Shown: in pieces, positions 9,932-19,400 of the stretch
Layout: the number at the start of each line of letters is the position of its first letter
How positions within the stretch are numbered: position 1 is the stretch's first letter
Assembly (NCBI RefSeq): GCF_004366355.1
Contig: NZ_SODV01000001.1
Location: 2,418,001 to 2,482,000 of the forward strand
Direction of reading: 5' to 3'
From: Dinghuibacter silviterrae
GTDB taxonomy: Bacteria > Bacteroidota > Bacteroidia > Chitinophagales > Chitinophagaceae
Length of the DNA stretch: 64,000 nucleotides
Translations under genes and position numbers: made by a program
The notes under the pieces: generated by a model
Database searches by the model: none
What the model saw: only the letters and a program-made list of their open reading frames with translations
What the model was told of the DNA's origin: nothing

Positions 9932-10855
9932 ATGTTTTTCAACCGCCTCACCAAGGTGTACAAACACCTCGGGAAACAGGCGGCAAGACAGGGAATTTCG
10001 TGCTATCGGGTCTATGACCACGATCTGCCGGAATTCCCTTTCTGTATTGAGTTTTACGGCGAGCGGCTGTACCTAGCGGAGTACCGCCGCCGCCACGGCA
10101 TGGATGAAGACCAGCACGACGAATGGCTGTACACCTGTCTGCCTGTCATCTCTACCGTACTGGGCGTGCCCGTCGATGAGATTTACTGGCGGCAGCGCGA
10201 GCGCAAGGCGGGCCGTCAGGGACAATACACCCGCCAGTCGGAGGAAGGGGAATTTTTTACCGTGCCGGAAGGGGGATTGTCGTTCCTGGTCAACCTGACC
10301 GACTACCTGGACACCGGTCTTTTCCTCGATCATCGCCTGACTCGTGCGCGTGTACGCGAAGAAGCCGCAGGCAAAGACGTCCTCAATCTTTTTGCCTATA
10401 CCGGTTCGTTCTCCGTGTATGCCGCGGCGGGCGGTGCCCGGAGCGTGACCACCGTGGACCTTTCCAAGACCTACCTGGGCTGGGCGGAGCGGAACATGCA
10501 GCTCAACGGGTTGCAGGATCCCAGACGGACTTACATCCATGCGGACGTCAAGCAGTACCTCGGCACGCTGCCCGGGGAAGCCTTCGACCTGGTCGTCATG
10601 GACCCGCCCACTTTTAGCAACAGCAAACGCATGAAAGATTTTCTCGACATCCAGCGGGATCATGTCCCGCTGCTCAACGAGGTGCTTCGCGCCGTGCGAC
10701 CAGGGGGTGCCGTGTATTTCAGCACCAACTTCACCAGGTTCGTATTGGATCGTGAAGCCATCGCTGCTGCCGGGGTCAAGGACATTACCCGGGCAACGAC
10801 GCCCTTCGATTTCGAGGGGAAGCTCAAGCGGTGGTGTTACCTGCTGCAGAAGTGA
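9932..10855 (+). CDS. Class I SAM-dependent methyltransferase, RlmK-like (23S rRNA m7G)
   Basis: 307 residues from ATG 9932; a GTG at 9914, overlapping the aminotransferase stop, is an alternative start. The sequence matches the C-terminal (RlmK) half of RlmKL closely: GLFLDHRLTRARVRE, the SAM-binding NLFAYTGSFSVYAAAGGA, TTVDLSKTYLGWAERNMQLNGL, the catalytic DPPTFSNSKRM and STNFTRF. RlmK makes m7G2069 in 23S rRNA. Here it occurs as a separate protein, without the THUMP/RlmL half. An N-terminal substrate-binding region (about 130 residues) precedes the Rossmann domain. The related RlmI and RlmO families are possible alternatives, but the motif spacing favours RlmK. The 3' end overlaps the convergent coaE by 32 bases. 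Confidence 0.88.
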   Translation: MFFNRLTKVYKHLGKQAARQGISCYRVYDHDLPEFPFCIEFYGERLYLAEYRRRHGMDEDQHDEWLYTCLPVISTVLGVPVDEIYWRQRERKAGRQGQYTRQSEEGEFFTVPEGGLSFLVNLTDYLDTGLFLDHRLTRARVREEAAGKDVLNLFAYTGSFSVYAAAGGARSVTTVDLSKTYLGWAERNMQLNGLQDPRRTYIHADVKQYLGTLPGEAFDLVVMDPPTFSNSKRMKDFLDIQRDHVPLLNEVLRAVRPGGAVYFSTNFTRFVLDREAIAAAGVKDITRATTPFDFEGKLKRWCYLLQK

Positions 10856-11426
10856 GTAGCTTCTCATGCAGCGCCAGCACCTGCGGTATCACCGCATGCT
10901 GATCATCGTTGACGACGACCTCGTCGCACAGCAACATTTTTATCCGCTCCTGTATCTGGTGGCGCATGCGTTCGCGTACGGCTTCGGCTTCCACGCGATC
11001 CCGGTCCATGACGCGTTTGATGCGCAGCGCGCCCGGCGCGCTGACACCGATGATGACGTCGAACTGGCCCTGCATCCCTGCCTCGAAGATGAGGGATGAC
11101 TCGCGGATCGCGTAGGGCCCCGTCTGGCGGGCGATCCACGCGTCCCCGTCGCGGATGGTGGCGGGGTGGACGAGGGCGTTGAGGCGGGTGAGCTGTGTCT
11201 TGTCCTTGAAAACGATGGAGGCTAAGTAAGCCCGGTTGAGCTGGTTCCCGGTATAGGCCTGCTCGCCAAAGGCCTCCTTGATCTCCCGGATGAGCGCTGC
11301 GTCTTCCTGCATCAACCGGCGGGACGCCAGGTCGGAGGAGTATAGGGGAATGCCCAATACGCCGAAAACCTTGGCTACGGTGCTTTTGCCGCTGCCAATA
11401 CCGCCGGTGAGACCCACTTTTAGCAT
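10824..11426 (-). CDS. coaE: Dephospho-CoA kinase
   Basis: 200 residues from ATG 11426, which begins MLKVGLTGGIGSGKSTVAK with the P-loop at the very N-terminus as expected; an upstream in-frame ATG at 11468 lies inside a terminator hairpin and is rejected. Further family motifs are YSSDLASRRLM (the D-x-D region), LVHPATI and the LIFEAGMQGQFD segment. The enzyme phosphorylates dephospho-CoA at the 3' hydroxyl in the last step of CoA synthesis. It follows yajC on the same strand, separated by a hairpin, and is the last gene of the nusB-DUF1573-yajC-coaE run. Its 3' end overlaps the convergent methyltransferase gene. Confidence 0.95.
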   Translation of the reverse strand: MLKVGLTGGIGSGKSTVAKVFGVLGIPLYSSDLASRRLMQEDAALIREIKEAFGEQAYTGNQLNRAYLASIVFKDKTQLTRLNALVHPATIRDGDAWIARQTGPYAIRESSLIFEAGMQGQFDVIIGVSAPGALRIKRVMDRDRVEAEAVRERMRHQIQERIKMLLCDEVVVNDDQHAVIPQVLALHEKLLTSAAGNTTA

Positions 11427-11443
11427 GCCGGAAAGATAAAAAA

Positions 11444-11472
11444 AATGCCGGACCGAAAGGCCCGGCATTTTA
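11444..11472 (-). terminator. Terminator-like hairpin between yajC and coaE
   Basis: AATGCCGG-ACC / GG-CCCGGCATT with a GAAA loop and A/T runs on both sides (AAAAAA left, TTTTA right). It ends yajC transcription at least partly; coaE may depend on read-through. Confidence 0.65.
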
Positions 11473-11487
11473 TGTGCGGTGCGTATC

Positions 11488-11829
11488 TTATTTGCTGGTC
11501 TCAGCGGTCCCCGCGGCCTTTTGCAGGTTCGATGTCCACTCCATGCTGATGGCGCTCTTCTCGATCTTGAGGTAGCTGCCGGGGCTGACTTCCAGCTGAA
11601 GCGTGGTGTTATCGTCGTTTACCTTGTATACGGTGCCGTGGATACCCGCGATGGTGACGATCTTGTCCCCCTTTTGCAGGTTGCTCAGGAAGGCCTTTTG
11701 TTTTTTGGCCTTGGCAGACTGGGGCCTGATCATAAAGAAATAGAAAACCACAAACATAAGCCCCAGGTAGATCAGGAGAACTGAACTGTTACCGCCGGGC
11801 TGTGCCATCAAGAAAACAGAATGCTGCAT
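11488..11829 (-). CDS. yajC: Preprotein translocase subunit YajC
   Basis: 113 residues from 11829, or 106 from the internal ATG at 11808 (MAQPGG), which is just as plausible. One TM segment (VLLIYLGLMFVVFYFFMIRP) is followed by the signature RPQSAKAKKQKAFLSNLQKGDKIVTIAGIHG, split here as RPQSAKAKKQ and GDKIVTIAGIHG. YajC is the small inner-membrane partner of SecDF in the Sec holotranslocon. The gene follows DUF1573 by 25 bases in a minus-strand run starting at nusB, an arrangement frequent in this phylum. Confidence 0.95.
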   Translation of the reverse strand: MQHSVFLMAQPGGNSSVLLIYLGLMFVVFYFFMIRPQSAKAKKQKAFLSNLQKGDKIVTIAGIHGTVYKVNDDNTTLQLEVSPGSYLKIEKSAISMEWTSNLQKAAGTAETSK

Positions 11830-11854
11830 TGCTAATTATTGAATGTTTGAATTA

Positions 11855-12268
11855 TTAATTTTTCCTGACCACCACGCCGGTCAGTTTCAGGGGCGGGAAA
11901 GCCGGGCTGGCGTTGGACGTGACCGTGATGACCTTGTACGCCGGTCCCATCCTGCCTTCGGTGTTGAACTCGGCCTTTATCGTCGCCGTAGCCCCCGGGG
12001 GGATGGGTTCCTTTGGCCAGGTGGGTTTTGTACAGCCGCAACTGGCCCTTGCGTCCTGGATGATCAACTGGTGGTTGCCGGTATTCCGGAAGCGGAAGGC
12101 GAAGTCCACCTTCTCCCCTTCGGTGGCTTTCCCGAAGTCGTAGGCAGAGTCGAGGATCTGGACCGTGGTGGAGTCCTTTACCGGTCCACCCGCTCCATTC
12201 CGGCCGCTGCCCATCCCGCAGGACAGGGCGATCAGCGCGATGGAAGAGAAAAGTATTGCTTTATGCAT
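11855..12268 (-). CDS. DUF1573 domain-containing lipoprotein
   Basis: 137 residues from ATG 12268, which places a lipoprotein signal (LFSSIALIALSC) directly at the N-terminus; nine further in-frame residues upstream are not needed. The DUF1573 domain is recognisable from YDFGKATEGEKVDFAFRFRNTG, the ASCGCTKPTWPKEPIPPGA motif and the closing LTGVVV strand; it is an Ig-like fold of unknown function. It lies 23 bases after nusB and 25 before yajC, so the three are probably one transcript. Confidence 0.9.
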   Translation of the reverse strand: MHKAILFSSIALIALSCGMGSGRNGAGGPVKDSTTVQILDSAYDFGKATEGEKVDFAFRFRNTGNHQLIIQDARASCGCTKPTWPKEPIPPGATATIKAEFNTEGRMGPAYKVITVTSNASPAFPPLKLTGVVVRKN

Positions 12269-12291
12269 AAGCGCGAAGTTACAGGCTTGCA

Positions 12292-13215
12292 TCAATTTTT
12301 ATGCGAAGTTTTGTGGATCCTGTTCCCCGTCAGCAGCTCCTTGTGGATGTTGTCCAGGATGCCATTGACAAATTGTCCGCTTTGTGCCGTGCTGTATTCC
12401 TTGGCCAGGTCTATATACTCGTTGATCGTCACCTTTGTCGGGATCGTCTCGAAAAAAAGAAATTCGGCCGTTCCCATCTTCATCAGGATCATGTCCAGGA
12501 TCGCGATCCGCTCGGCGTCCCAGTTCTGGAGACGGGGCGTGATCAGCTCCGTGAGCTGTGTTTCCTTGGACAGGACCGTCTGGAGAAGCTCCCGGGCAAA
12601 CTGCCCCTTTTCCTTCCCCAAAAAGTCCTGGAAGTTGTAGGCCTTCGGCTTTTGCAGAAAGCCCAGCATCAGCAGGTTCATCATGTCGGCGTCGTCGTCC
12701 CAATGCACAAACTGTTCCTCCAGGTGGGACACGAAGTCATCGTCGGGCAGCATCAGGTCGGTAAAAATAAAGGCGAGGATGTCCTTTTCCGCGTCTTTGT
12801 CCCGGTCCTGGATCCTGATGTATTCCCGGTACAGCGGGGTCTCCACCAGTCGCAGATAGATCTTGCGGACCCAGTCCTGGGAGTCGATCAACTGCGGCTT
12901 GTCCTTGGCCACGGCCTGGAGAAAAGAGCCGTGCTCCAGGATGGCCCATAAAAGGGTGTTGCCGGCGATCTTGGTAGACACGGACAGGTCCTCGGGTGAG
13001 GGAAGGTGTTTGGAGGCCCGGTGCCGTGCGTCGATCTCGGCGTACCGGGCGACCTCGGTCAGAAACCAGACCAGGTAAACAAAGAGCTGCCGGGATTGTT
13101 CCAGGTGCGTGTCCAGGATCTTGACTTCTTCCCCGGGTTTAGTGCTATGGTCGAGGGCCTCTATGGTGTAGAGGGTCTGCATCACCTTGACCCGGATGTT
13201 TCTTCTGCTGATCAT
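12292..13215 (-). CDS. nusB: Transcription antitermination protein NusB
   Basis: 307 residues from ATG 13215 (MISRRNIRVKVMQTLY). The conserved NusB core is at the C-terminus: ELITPRLQNWDAERIAILDMILMKMG split as ITPRLQNWDAERIAILD, then EFLFFETIPTKVTINEYIDLAKEYST and FVNGILDNIHKEL. The N-terminal 130 residues are the long extension typical of Bacteroidota NusB (E. coli NusB is about 140 residues). NusB with NusE (S10) binds boxA RNA during rRNA transcription. It heads the run nusB-DUF1573-yajC-coaE. Confidence 0.93.
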   Translation of the reverse strand: MISRRNIRVKVMQTLYTIEALDHSTKPGEEVKILDTHLEQSRQLFVYLVWFLTEVARYAEIDARHRASKHLPSPEDLSVSTKIAGNTLLWAILEHGSFLQAVAKDKPQLIDSQDWVRKIYLRLVETPLYREYIRIQDRDKDAEKDILAFIFTDLMLPDDDFVSHLEEQFVHWDDDADMMNLLMLGFLQKPKAYNFQDFLGKEKGQFARELLQTVLSKETQLTELITPRLQNWDAERIAILDMILMKMGTAEFLFFETIPTKVTINEYIDLAKEYSTAQSGQFVNGILDNIHKELLTGNRIHKTSHKN

Positions 13216-13255
13216 CTTAGAGGCGCAAAAATAGGGGTTTCCCGCCAAATGGGCC

Positions 13256-16174
13256 CTAATGCCCCGTCACCGTGATCAGGTAGTCATATAAATTGGCATC
13301 CGACGGCACATTCAGCTTCTTCCGAAGCCGGTACCGGCTGATCTCCACCCCCCGCAGGGAAATGTTCATGAGCTGGGCGATCTCCTTGGAGGAAAGGTTC
13401 ATACGCAGGTAGGCGCAGAGCTTCAGGTCGGTGGAAGTGAGGGTGGGGTAGCGGCCCTTCAGGTTGGCGAGGAAATTACTGTGGACCTGGTCGAAATGGA
13501 TGGAAAAGTGTTCCCAGTCTTCCTCGTTGCTCTCGTCGTCATTGAGCAGGCGGATGACCTTTTTGAACTCCTGGGCGCCCGTGGGGTTGTCGATGTGGCG
13601 CTGGAGCCGGACCAGGTCCTCCTTAATGTTGGAGAGGAGCTTGCCGCGCTGGACAAGGTGCATCGTCACCGAAGCCAGCTCCTTGTTTTTGAAATTGACA
13701 TCGGACTCCAGCTTATCGTTTTTGAGCTGGACGATTTGTTTTTCGTTGGCTTCGAGTTCCAACTGGTGGAGGTAACGAAGCCGGTCCTGCTCTTCCTCGT
13801 ACTTCTGTTGCTGGCTGGCGAATTTCCGGCGCTGGTACCGGGAAACCAGGTAAAGGATACCGCACAAAATGAGGATATAGCCGATGTAGGCCCAAACCGT
13901 CTGGTACCAGGCCGGTTCGACCGTAAAGGTATAAGACGCCGCCTTGGATTCGTTGCCTAAATTGTTGCGGGCCTTGACCTGGAACGTATAAGTACCGGCG
14001 GGGAGGTTGGTGTAGTCTTTTTCGGTCTTCCGGGTCCAGTCGGACCAGCCTTTGTCAAAACCGGTGAGCTGGTAGCTGTAGCTGATGTTGTCCTTTTGTT
14101 CATAGAGCGGGGAAGCGTATTCGAAGTGGAAGGAATTGACCAGGTTGGGCAGGTGGGCGATGGCGGTCTGGACGTCGGCGACCCGATCGCCGTTGGTGAA
14201 ATACCCCCCGAAAAGAAGGCTGTCCTTGCGCGCGGTGGTCCTGACCTGGCCGATCATGACGGTGAGCTCGGGTTTGGACCGGAGGTAGCGGTTATAATTG
14301 AGGTGGAAAAAACCTTTGTCGAAGCTGATAAAGACATTCTCGTCGTTATACGGGTACAGGAATTCGAAACCGCCCACGGTCTCCCCGGTGAGCTCGGGGA
14401 AATAGACGATGGTATAGGCATTCCCCCCCGACGGTTTGCGGAAGTCGACGATCCCCACGCGTTCGCTGGAGACAAACCAGATGTTGCCGTTGTCGTCTTC
14501 CCGGAGGTAACGGACCTTTTGGTGGTGGAAAACGGGTTCCATAAAGTCGGACAGGACAAAACGGTCGCGCGCGGGATCGTACTCGAAGATGCCTTTTTCG
14601 GTGGCGACGACGACGCGGTTCTTGACGCGGTATACATAGTTGTTCAGGTCCCCGGGGAGGCCGTCCTTGGAGGTATACAGCCGGGCGGTAAAACTGTGGT
14701 GATCGGGCGAGAGGTCGATCCGGAACACCCCGCGGTAAGGGTGGGAGGTCCAGATGCGGTTGTCATTGTCGATGGCAAGGAAACGCAGGGATTCGGTAAG
14801 ACCGGGGAGCTTTCCTTCGGAGCGGAACGTTCCCCCCTGGTAATCCAGGAGGTCCAGACCTGAATAGGAGCCGACGATGACCTGAGGAGAAGGATAGACG
14901 GAGGAGAGGGGGGCGAACAACCAGCTTCCCACCCCCGGGAGGAGGGGATAAGCCGCGTCCCCCTTTATTTGAAACGCCCCTTCGTGGTGCCCCATGAGGA
15001 GCTGGCCGTTGACCTCCGTCAGGTTCCAGACCTGTCCGTCGGTTCCCCGGACCTGGGTGAATTGCCCTTTGGAGAAGGCCAGGTCGCTTTCCCGGAAGTC
15101 CAGGGGGACGCTGTACAGGCCATCGGAGGTGCCGATAAAGAGTTTGCCCTGGTAGATCCGGGCGGCATACCCCGCCACCTGGTTGTTCTGGTCGGGGAAA
15201 ATATGGGTAATGGCTGTATTGTATGCCACAAAATCGATCCCGTTGTCCAGTCCCATCCAAAGGTTGTGGTCCCGGTCCAGGAAAAGGGTCAGGACGTTGT
15301 TGTTTTGGATACCCTCCGGACGGGAAAGCGTCTGGATCACCCGGCCGTCCCTGTTTAGGATCATACACCCCCCGGAGCTGGTCCCCAAGGCAAAGTCGCC
15401 TTCGCTGGCAACGCTTCCGCTGTAGATACGGTTGCTTTCCAGCCACACGTCCGCCTGGGTCCTTTTCCGGGTCACCCGGTCCCCCGTCAATAGATAAAGA
15501 CCGTGACGGTTGGTGCCGATCAGGAGCGTATCCTTATCAAAAGGCAAAAGAGTGGTCACCAGCGTGTCCGGTCCACCAAACGGCTGGCGGAGGGGCTCCC
15601 ACCGCCCTTCCCTGAAGCGCATCAGGCCCTTGGCTTTGTCCTGGGCAAACACTTCCTCCCCCACATTCCCCATAAAACGCCATTCCGAAGGCGCGGGATA
15701 CACGGCTACGGTCTGGTCCTTATACAGGAAAATCTTGTCTTCGGCGCGGAAAAAGACCTGGTCACCTATAATAGAGATGTCCCAGACGTCGGCAAACTTC
15801 CGGTCGGCAGCGGGGACGAGGCTTTTCAGGGAGGTATAGACAAGGTCCCCGTTTGCACCGGGGAAAAAATAACCGATCTCGTCCTGCGCCCCGACAAAAA
15901 CCCTTCCTGAGGGGGCTACCTGGACGGACCGGACGATGGTCTCATTGGGCATCGGGTACCGGTGCCAGTAGTGCCCGTTGAAGGTGAGGAGCCCGGAGTT
16001 ATTGGCAAAATAAAGGATCCCGTTATGGTCTTGTGCGATATCCCAGCTTTGGGTGCCGGCCTGGTAGACCTCTTTTGGATAGTTGATGATCTGGGGGAGG
16101 CCGATCGTGTTTTGACCCTTAATAACCCCCATAGGTGAAAATATGACTAGTATTACGGGCAGCAATTGTCTCAT
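13256..16174 (-). CDS. Propeller/Y_Y_Y sensor with cytoplasmic LuxR-type HTH: probable PUL regulator
   Basis: About 972 residues from the ATG at 16174 (MRQLLPVILVIF signal or anchor); upstream ATGs at 16180 and 16210 are possible. The order is a signal sequence, a long periplasmic two-component-regulator propeller (repeats such as WDIAQDHNGILYFANNSGLL, LWMGLDNGIDFVAY, NIWFVSSERVGIVDF), a Y_Y_Y domain (YSYQLTGFDKGWSDWT ... AGTYTFQVKARN), one TM helix (VWAYIGYILILCGILYLV), a coiled coil rich in Glu/Gln/Lys, and a C-terminal LuxR-like HTH (LTSTDLKLCAYLRMNLSSKEIAQLMNISLRGVE, shown here only in part by its SSKEIAQLMNIS helix). No histidine kinase or receiver domain is present, so the signal would pass directly from ligand to DNA-binding domain, as proposed for SusR-type regulators. 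It is divergent from the susC operon and likely controls it. Confidence 0.9.
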   Translation of the reverse strand: MRQLLPVILVIFSPMGVIKGQNTIGLPQIINYPKEVYQAGTQSWDIAQDHNGILYFANNSGLLTFNGHYWHRYPMPNETIVRSVQVAPSGRVFVGAQDEIGYFFPGANGDLVYTSLKSLVPAADRKFADVWDISIIGDQVFFRAEDKIFLYKDQTVAVYPAPSEWRFMGNVGEEVFAQDKAKGLMRFREGRWEPLRQPFGGPDTLVTTLLPFDKDTLLIGTNRHGLYLLTGDRVTRKRTQADVWLESNRIYSGSVASEGDFALGTSSGGCMILNRDGRVIQTLSRPEGIQNNNVLTLFLDRDHNLWMGLDNGIDFVAYNTAITHIFPDQNNQVAGYAARIYQGKLFIGTSDGLYSVPLDFRESDLAFSKGQFTQVRGTDGQVWNLTEVNGQLLMGHHEGAFQIKGDAAYPLLPGVGSWLFAPLSSVYPSPQVIVGSYSGLDLLDYQGGTFRSEGKLPGLTESLRFLAIDNDNRIWTSHPYRGVFRIDLSPDHHSFTARLYTSKDGLPGDLNNYVYRVKNRVVVATEKGIFEYDPARDRFVLSDFMEPVFHHQKVRYLREDDNGNIWFVSSERVGIVDFRKPSGGNAYTIVYFPELTGETVGGFEFLYPYNDENVFISFDKGFFHLNYNRYLRSKPELTVMIGQVRTTARKDSLLFGGYFTNGDRVADVQTAIAHLPNLVNSFHFEYASPLYEQKDNISYSYQLTGFDKGWSDWTRKTEKDYTNLPAGTYTFQVKARNNLGNESKAASYTFTVEPAWYQTVWAYIGYILILCGILYLVSRYQRRKFASQQQKYEEEQDRLRYLHQLELEANEKQIVQLKNDKLESDVNFKNKELASVTMHLVQRGKLLSNIKEDLVRLQRHIDNPTGAQEFKKVIRLLNDDESNEEDWEHFSIHFDQVHSNFLANLKGRYPTLTSTDLKLCAYLRMNLSSKEIAQLMNISLRGVEISRYRLRKKLNVPSDANLYDYLITVTGH

Positions 16175-16239
16175 ACGCATACAATCGTTTACAAGTAGCA
16201 AGCTACACAAAAAAATATTATGATGTACCGTTGCTGTAG

Positions 16240-16260
16240 TTGATTAGTATTGATAATCAA
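16240..16260. promoter_or_regulatory. Palindrome in the regulator/susC divergent region: candidate operator
   Basis: TTGATTA-GTATTGA-TAATCAA is a perfect 7-bp dyad with a 7-base spacer between the divergent PUL regulator and susC, a suitable binding site for a dimeric HTH protein. A TAGTTTTG at 16266-16273 follows directly and could be an alternative -7 box. Confidence 0.45.
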
Positions 16261-16325
16261 TAATATAGTTTTGGATGTTGTAGTGATGATGTAGCAGTAT
16301 TTTTCCCCTGACGAATAGGAAGGCC

Positions 16326-16333
16326 TAGGTTTG
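16326..16333 (+). promoter_or_regulatory. -7 box (TAGGTTTG) of the susC operon
   Basis: Matches TAnnTTTG about 70 bases before the susC start. It is the same octamer as at the secDF, HU-CCDC81 and lytS promoters in this window. Confidence 0.45.
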
Positions 16334-16401
16334 TTTCCATATTTTTCTCCAGAAAGGGAAAGCTAATTTTTAAACCTTCAATTCTATTAAACTGCTTGTG
16401 T

Positions 16402-19400
16402 ATGAAAAAAGCGATTGCGTTGTTTTTTCTTACCTGCCTATGGTCACTCCCCAACGTTCTATGGGCGCAGACCACCCAAATCACCGGAAAAGTCGTATCC
16501 CAAAAGACGGGCACCCCGCTCCCCGGTGCATCCGTGCGTATCAAGGGAACCGACCGTGGTACGGTGACCAACGGGGAGGGACAATTCGTCCTTCAGGCCA
16601 AACGCGGAGAAGTCCTGGTCATCAGTTACCTGGGTGAAGAAACCCAGGAGCTGAAAGTCGGCACCGATAACTCCCCGATGGTGGCCCTGGTCGATAAAGC
16701 CGGCAACCTGGAAGATGTGGTTGTCGTGGGCTACGGTACCCAGAAAAAAAGCGTGGTAACCGGGTCGATTGCCTCGGTGAAAGCGTCCGACCTGGACAAT
16801 ATGCCGGTCAGCCGCGTGGACGACGCCTTGAAAGGCAGGACGTCCGGTACGATCATCGTCCAAAACACCGGTGCTCCCGGGGCGTCTTCTACGGTGATGA
16901 TCCGGGGGGTTACCTCCATCAACGAAGGGGCAAACACTCCTTTATATGTAGTAGACGGTACCATCGTCGACCAGGGCGGTATCGACTACCTGAACCCGGC
17001 CGACATCGAGTCCATCGAAGTACTGAAGGACGCTGCGTCCACCGCCATTTACGGGGCGCGGGGCGGTCCCGGTGTCATCCTGGTCACGACCAAAAAAGGG
17101 AAGGCCGGCCAGGGGCATATTACCTATACCGGGTCTTTTGGTAGCTCCGCTCCCGTCCGGAAGCTGGACCTGCTGAATGCCACCGAGTATGCCACGCTGA
17201 GGAACGAATCCTCCATGGCCGCCGGCAAGGGCATCGTTTTCCAGAACCCCCAGTCCCTGGGCGCGGGGACAGACTGGCAGAGCCAGATCTTTAACAACCA
17301 CGCCCTGACCGAAAATCACGAGCTGGCCTACAGCGGCGGCAGTGAAAAAGGCACGTTTTATACCTCTGTCGGTTACTATGACCAGCAAGGGATCGTGGCG
17401 ACCTCTATATCCAATTACAAAAGGCTGACCGTCCGCATCAATACGGAAGCCAAATTGCGTCCCTGGTTGAGCATAGGCGAAAACTTCGGGTACTCCTATA
17501 TTAAAAGTCAGGGTGGCCTGAATACGAACAGCGAGTTCGGTGGACCGCTGAGCTCCGCCATCAACCTCGACCCGACGACCCCGGTGATTGAAACAGATCC
17601 GGCGGTCCTGGCCGCGGCGCCGTACAGCACCCAGCCGGTGGTTAAAGACGGTCTTGGCCGTCCTTATGGTATTTCCACCCAGGTCGGGCAGGAAATCACC
17701 AACCCCGTAGCCTTTATCCAAACGCAGCAGGGGAACTACGGCTGGTCCCACAACCTGGTGGGTGATGCCTACCTGAGCGCAGGACCCATCAAGGGCGTCA
17801 AATTCACCACCGACTTCCACGCCAAACAAGCCTTTTGGGGCAGCCGGAGCTTTACCCCGATCTATTACCTGAACAGCTCGACCAACAACCTGACCAACAA
17901 CAACCTCTACGAGGATTACGAACAGGGGATGCGCTGGAACTGGGACAACTACCTGTCCTATACCTACAACCGTAATGGCCACAACCTGATGGTGATGGCC
18001 GGTTACAGCTCGGAAGAAGACGCCGCGAACGACGGTCTGAACGGCACCTTCTATGCGCTGCCCGTGTCCACCTACGGCGCTGCATCGACCAACTATTCCC
18101 TGCCGACGACCGACCGGATTGCCGGCGGTTACCAGGGCCAGGTCGTCACCCGTAGTTCCTACATCGGCCGGTTGACCTACAACTTCCGCGAGAAGTACCT
18201 CTTGACGGCCAACTTCCGCCGGGACGGTTCCTCCAACTTCGGTTCCAACAACAAATACGGGAACTTCCCCTCCGCTTCCGTGGGTTGGGTGCCTTCCAAG
18301 GAAAACTTCTGGAACACCATTACGGCCGTCGACTACCTGAAAATCCGCGCCGGTTTCGGCGTAAACGGTAACGACGCCATCTCCCCGTTCTCTTACGTAT
18401 CGACCATCGGCGGCGGCCGCAACTATCCCTTCGGTCCCGGCGGCGGCGTCGACGTTGGCTACAGCCCCAACGCCCCGGCCAACCCCGACCTGAAGTGGGA
18501 ACGCGTGACGCAAACCGACCTCGGTTTTGACGCCACGGTCTACCGTCACTACACCGTCACCTTCGACTGGTTCAACAAAAATACCACGGGTATGCTGGAA
18601 CAGATCCAGATCCCCGGCTACTCCGGCGCTGCCGGCAACCCGACGGGTAACGTGGGCAACATGTACAGCCGCGGGGTGGAACTGGACCTGGGCTACAATC
18701 AACGCGTAGGCGCTGTGAACCTCAACTTCAGCGGCCATGTCAGCCATATTATCAACAAGGTAACCACCCTGGGTACGACCCAGTATTTCACGGGGGCCTC
18801 CTTCCAGGCGAGCTCCTACGAGATCAACCGCATCCAGCCGGGCCAACCCCTGGATGAATTCTACGGGTTCAAAACCCTGGGCATCTTCCAGACACAGGCC
18901 GACGTCAACAACTATGTCGGTAAAAACGGTCCGATCCAGCCGAATGCAAAACCCGGTGACTTCAAATTTGCCGACCTCAACGGTGACGGCACGATTTCCA
19001 GCGCCGACCGTACCTGGCTGGGCAGTCCCATACCGACCTGGGTATTTGGCTTTACCGCCGGTGCTACCTACAAGTCGTTTGACCTGACCCTCTTCATGCA
19101 AGGGCAAGCCGGCAACAAGATCTTCCAGGGGTACCGCCGCCTGGACATCACGAACGCCAACTACCAGAGCATTGCCCTCAATCGCTGGACCGGCGCCGGT
19201 ACATCCAACGACTTCCCCCGGCTGGTGGACGGAGACCCCAACGGTAACTTTACAAACCCGACCTCCTTCTATCTTCAGAACGGCGCTTACCTGAAGCTGA
19301 AATCCTTCCGCCTTGGGTATACCCTGCCGAAGAGCATCGTCGACAGGGCCGGTTTCCAGAAACTGTATATCTATGTAGCCGGTGACAACCTGCTCACTTT

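Noticed and set aside
11427-11468. N-terminal extension of CoaE from ATG 11468
   Set aside because: It lies within a terminator hairpin and precedes the conserved MLKVGLTGG start with its P-loop.
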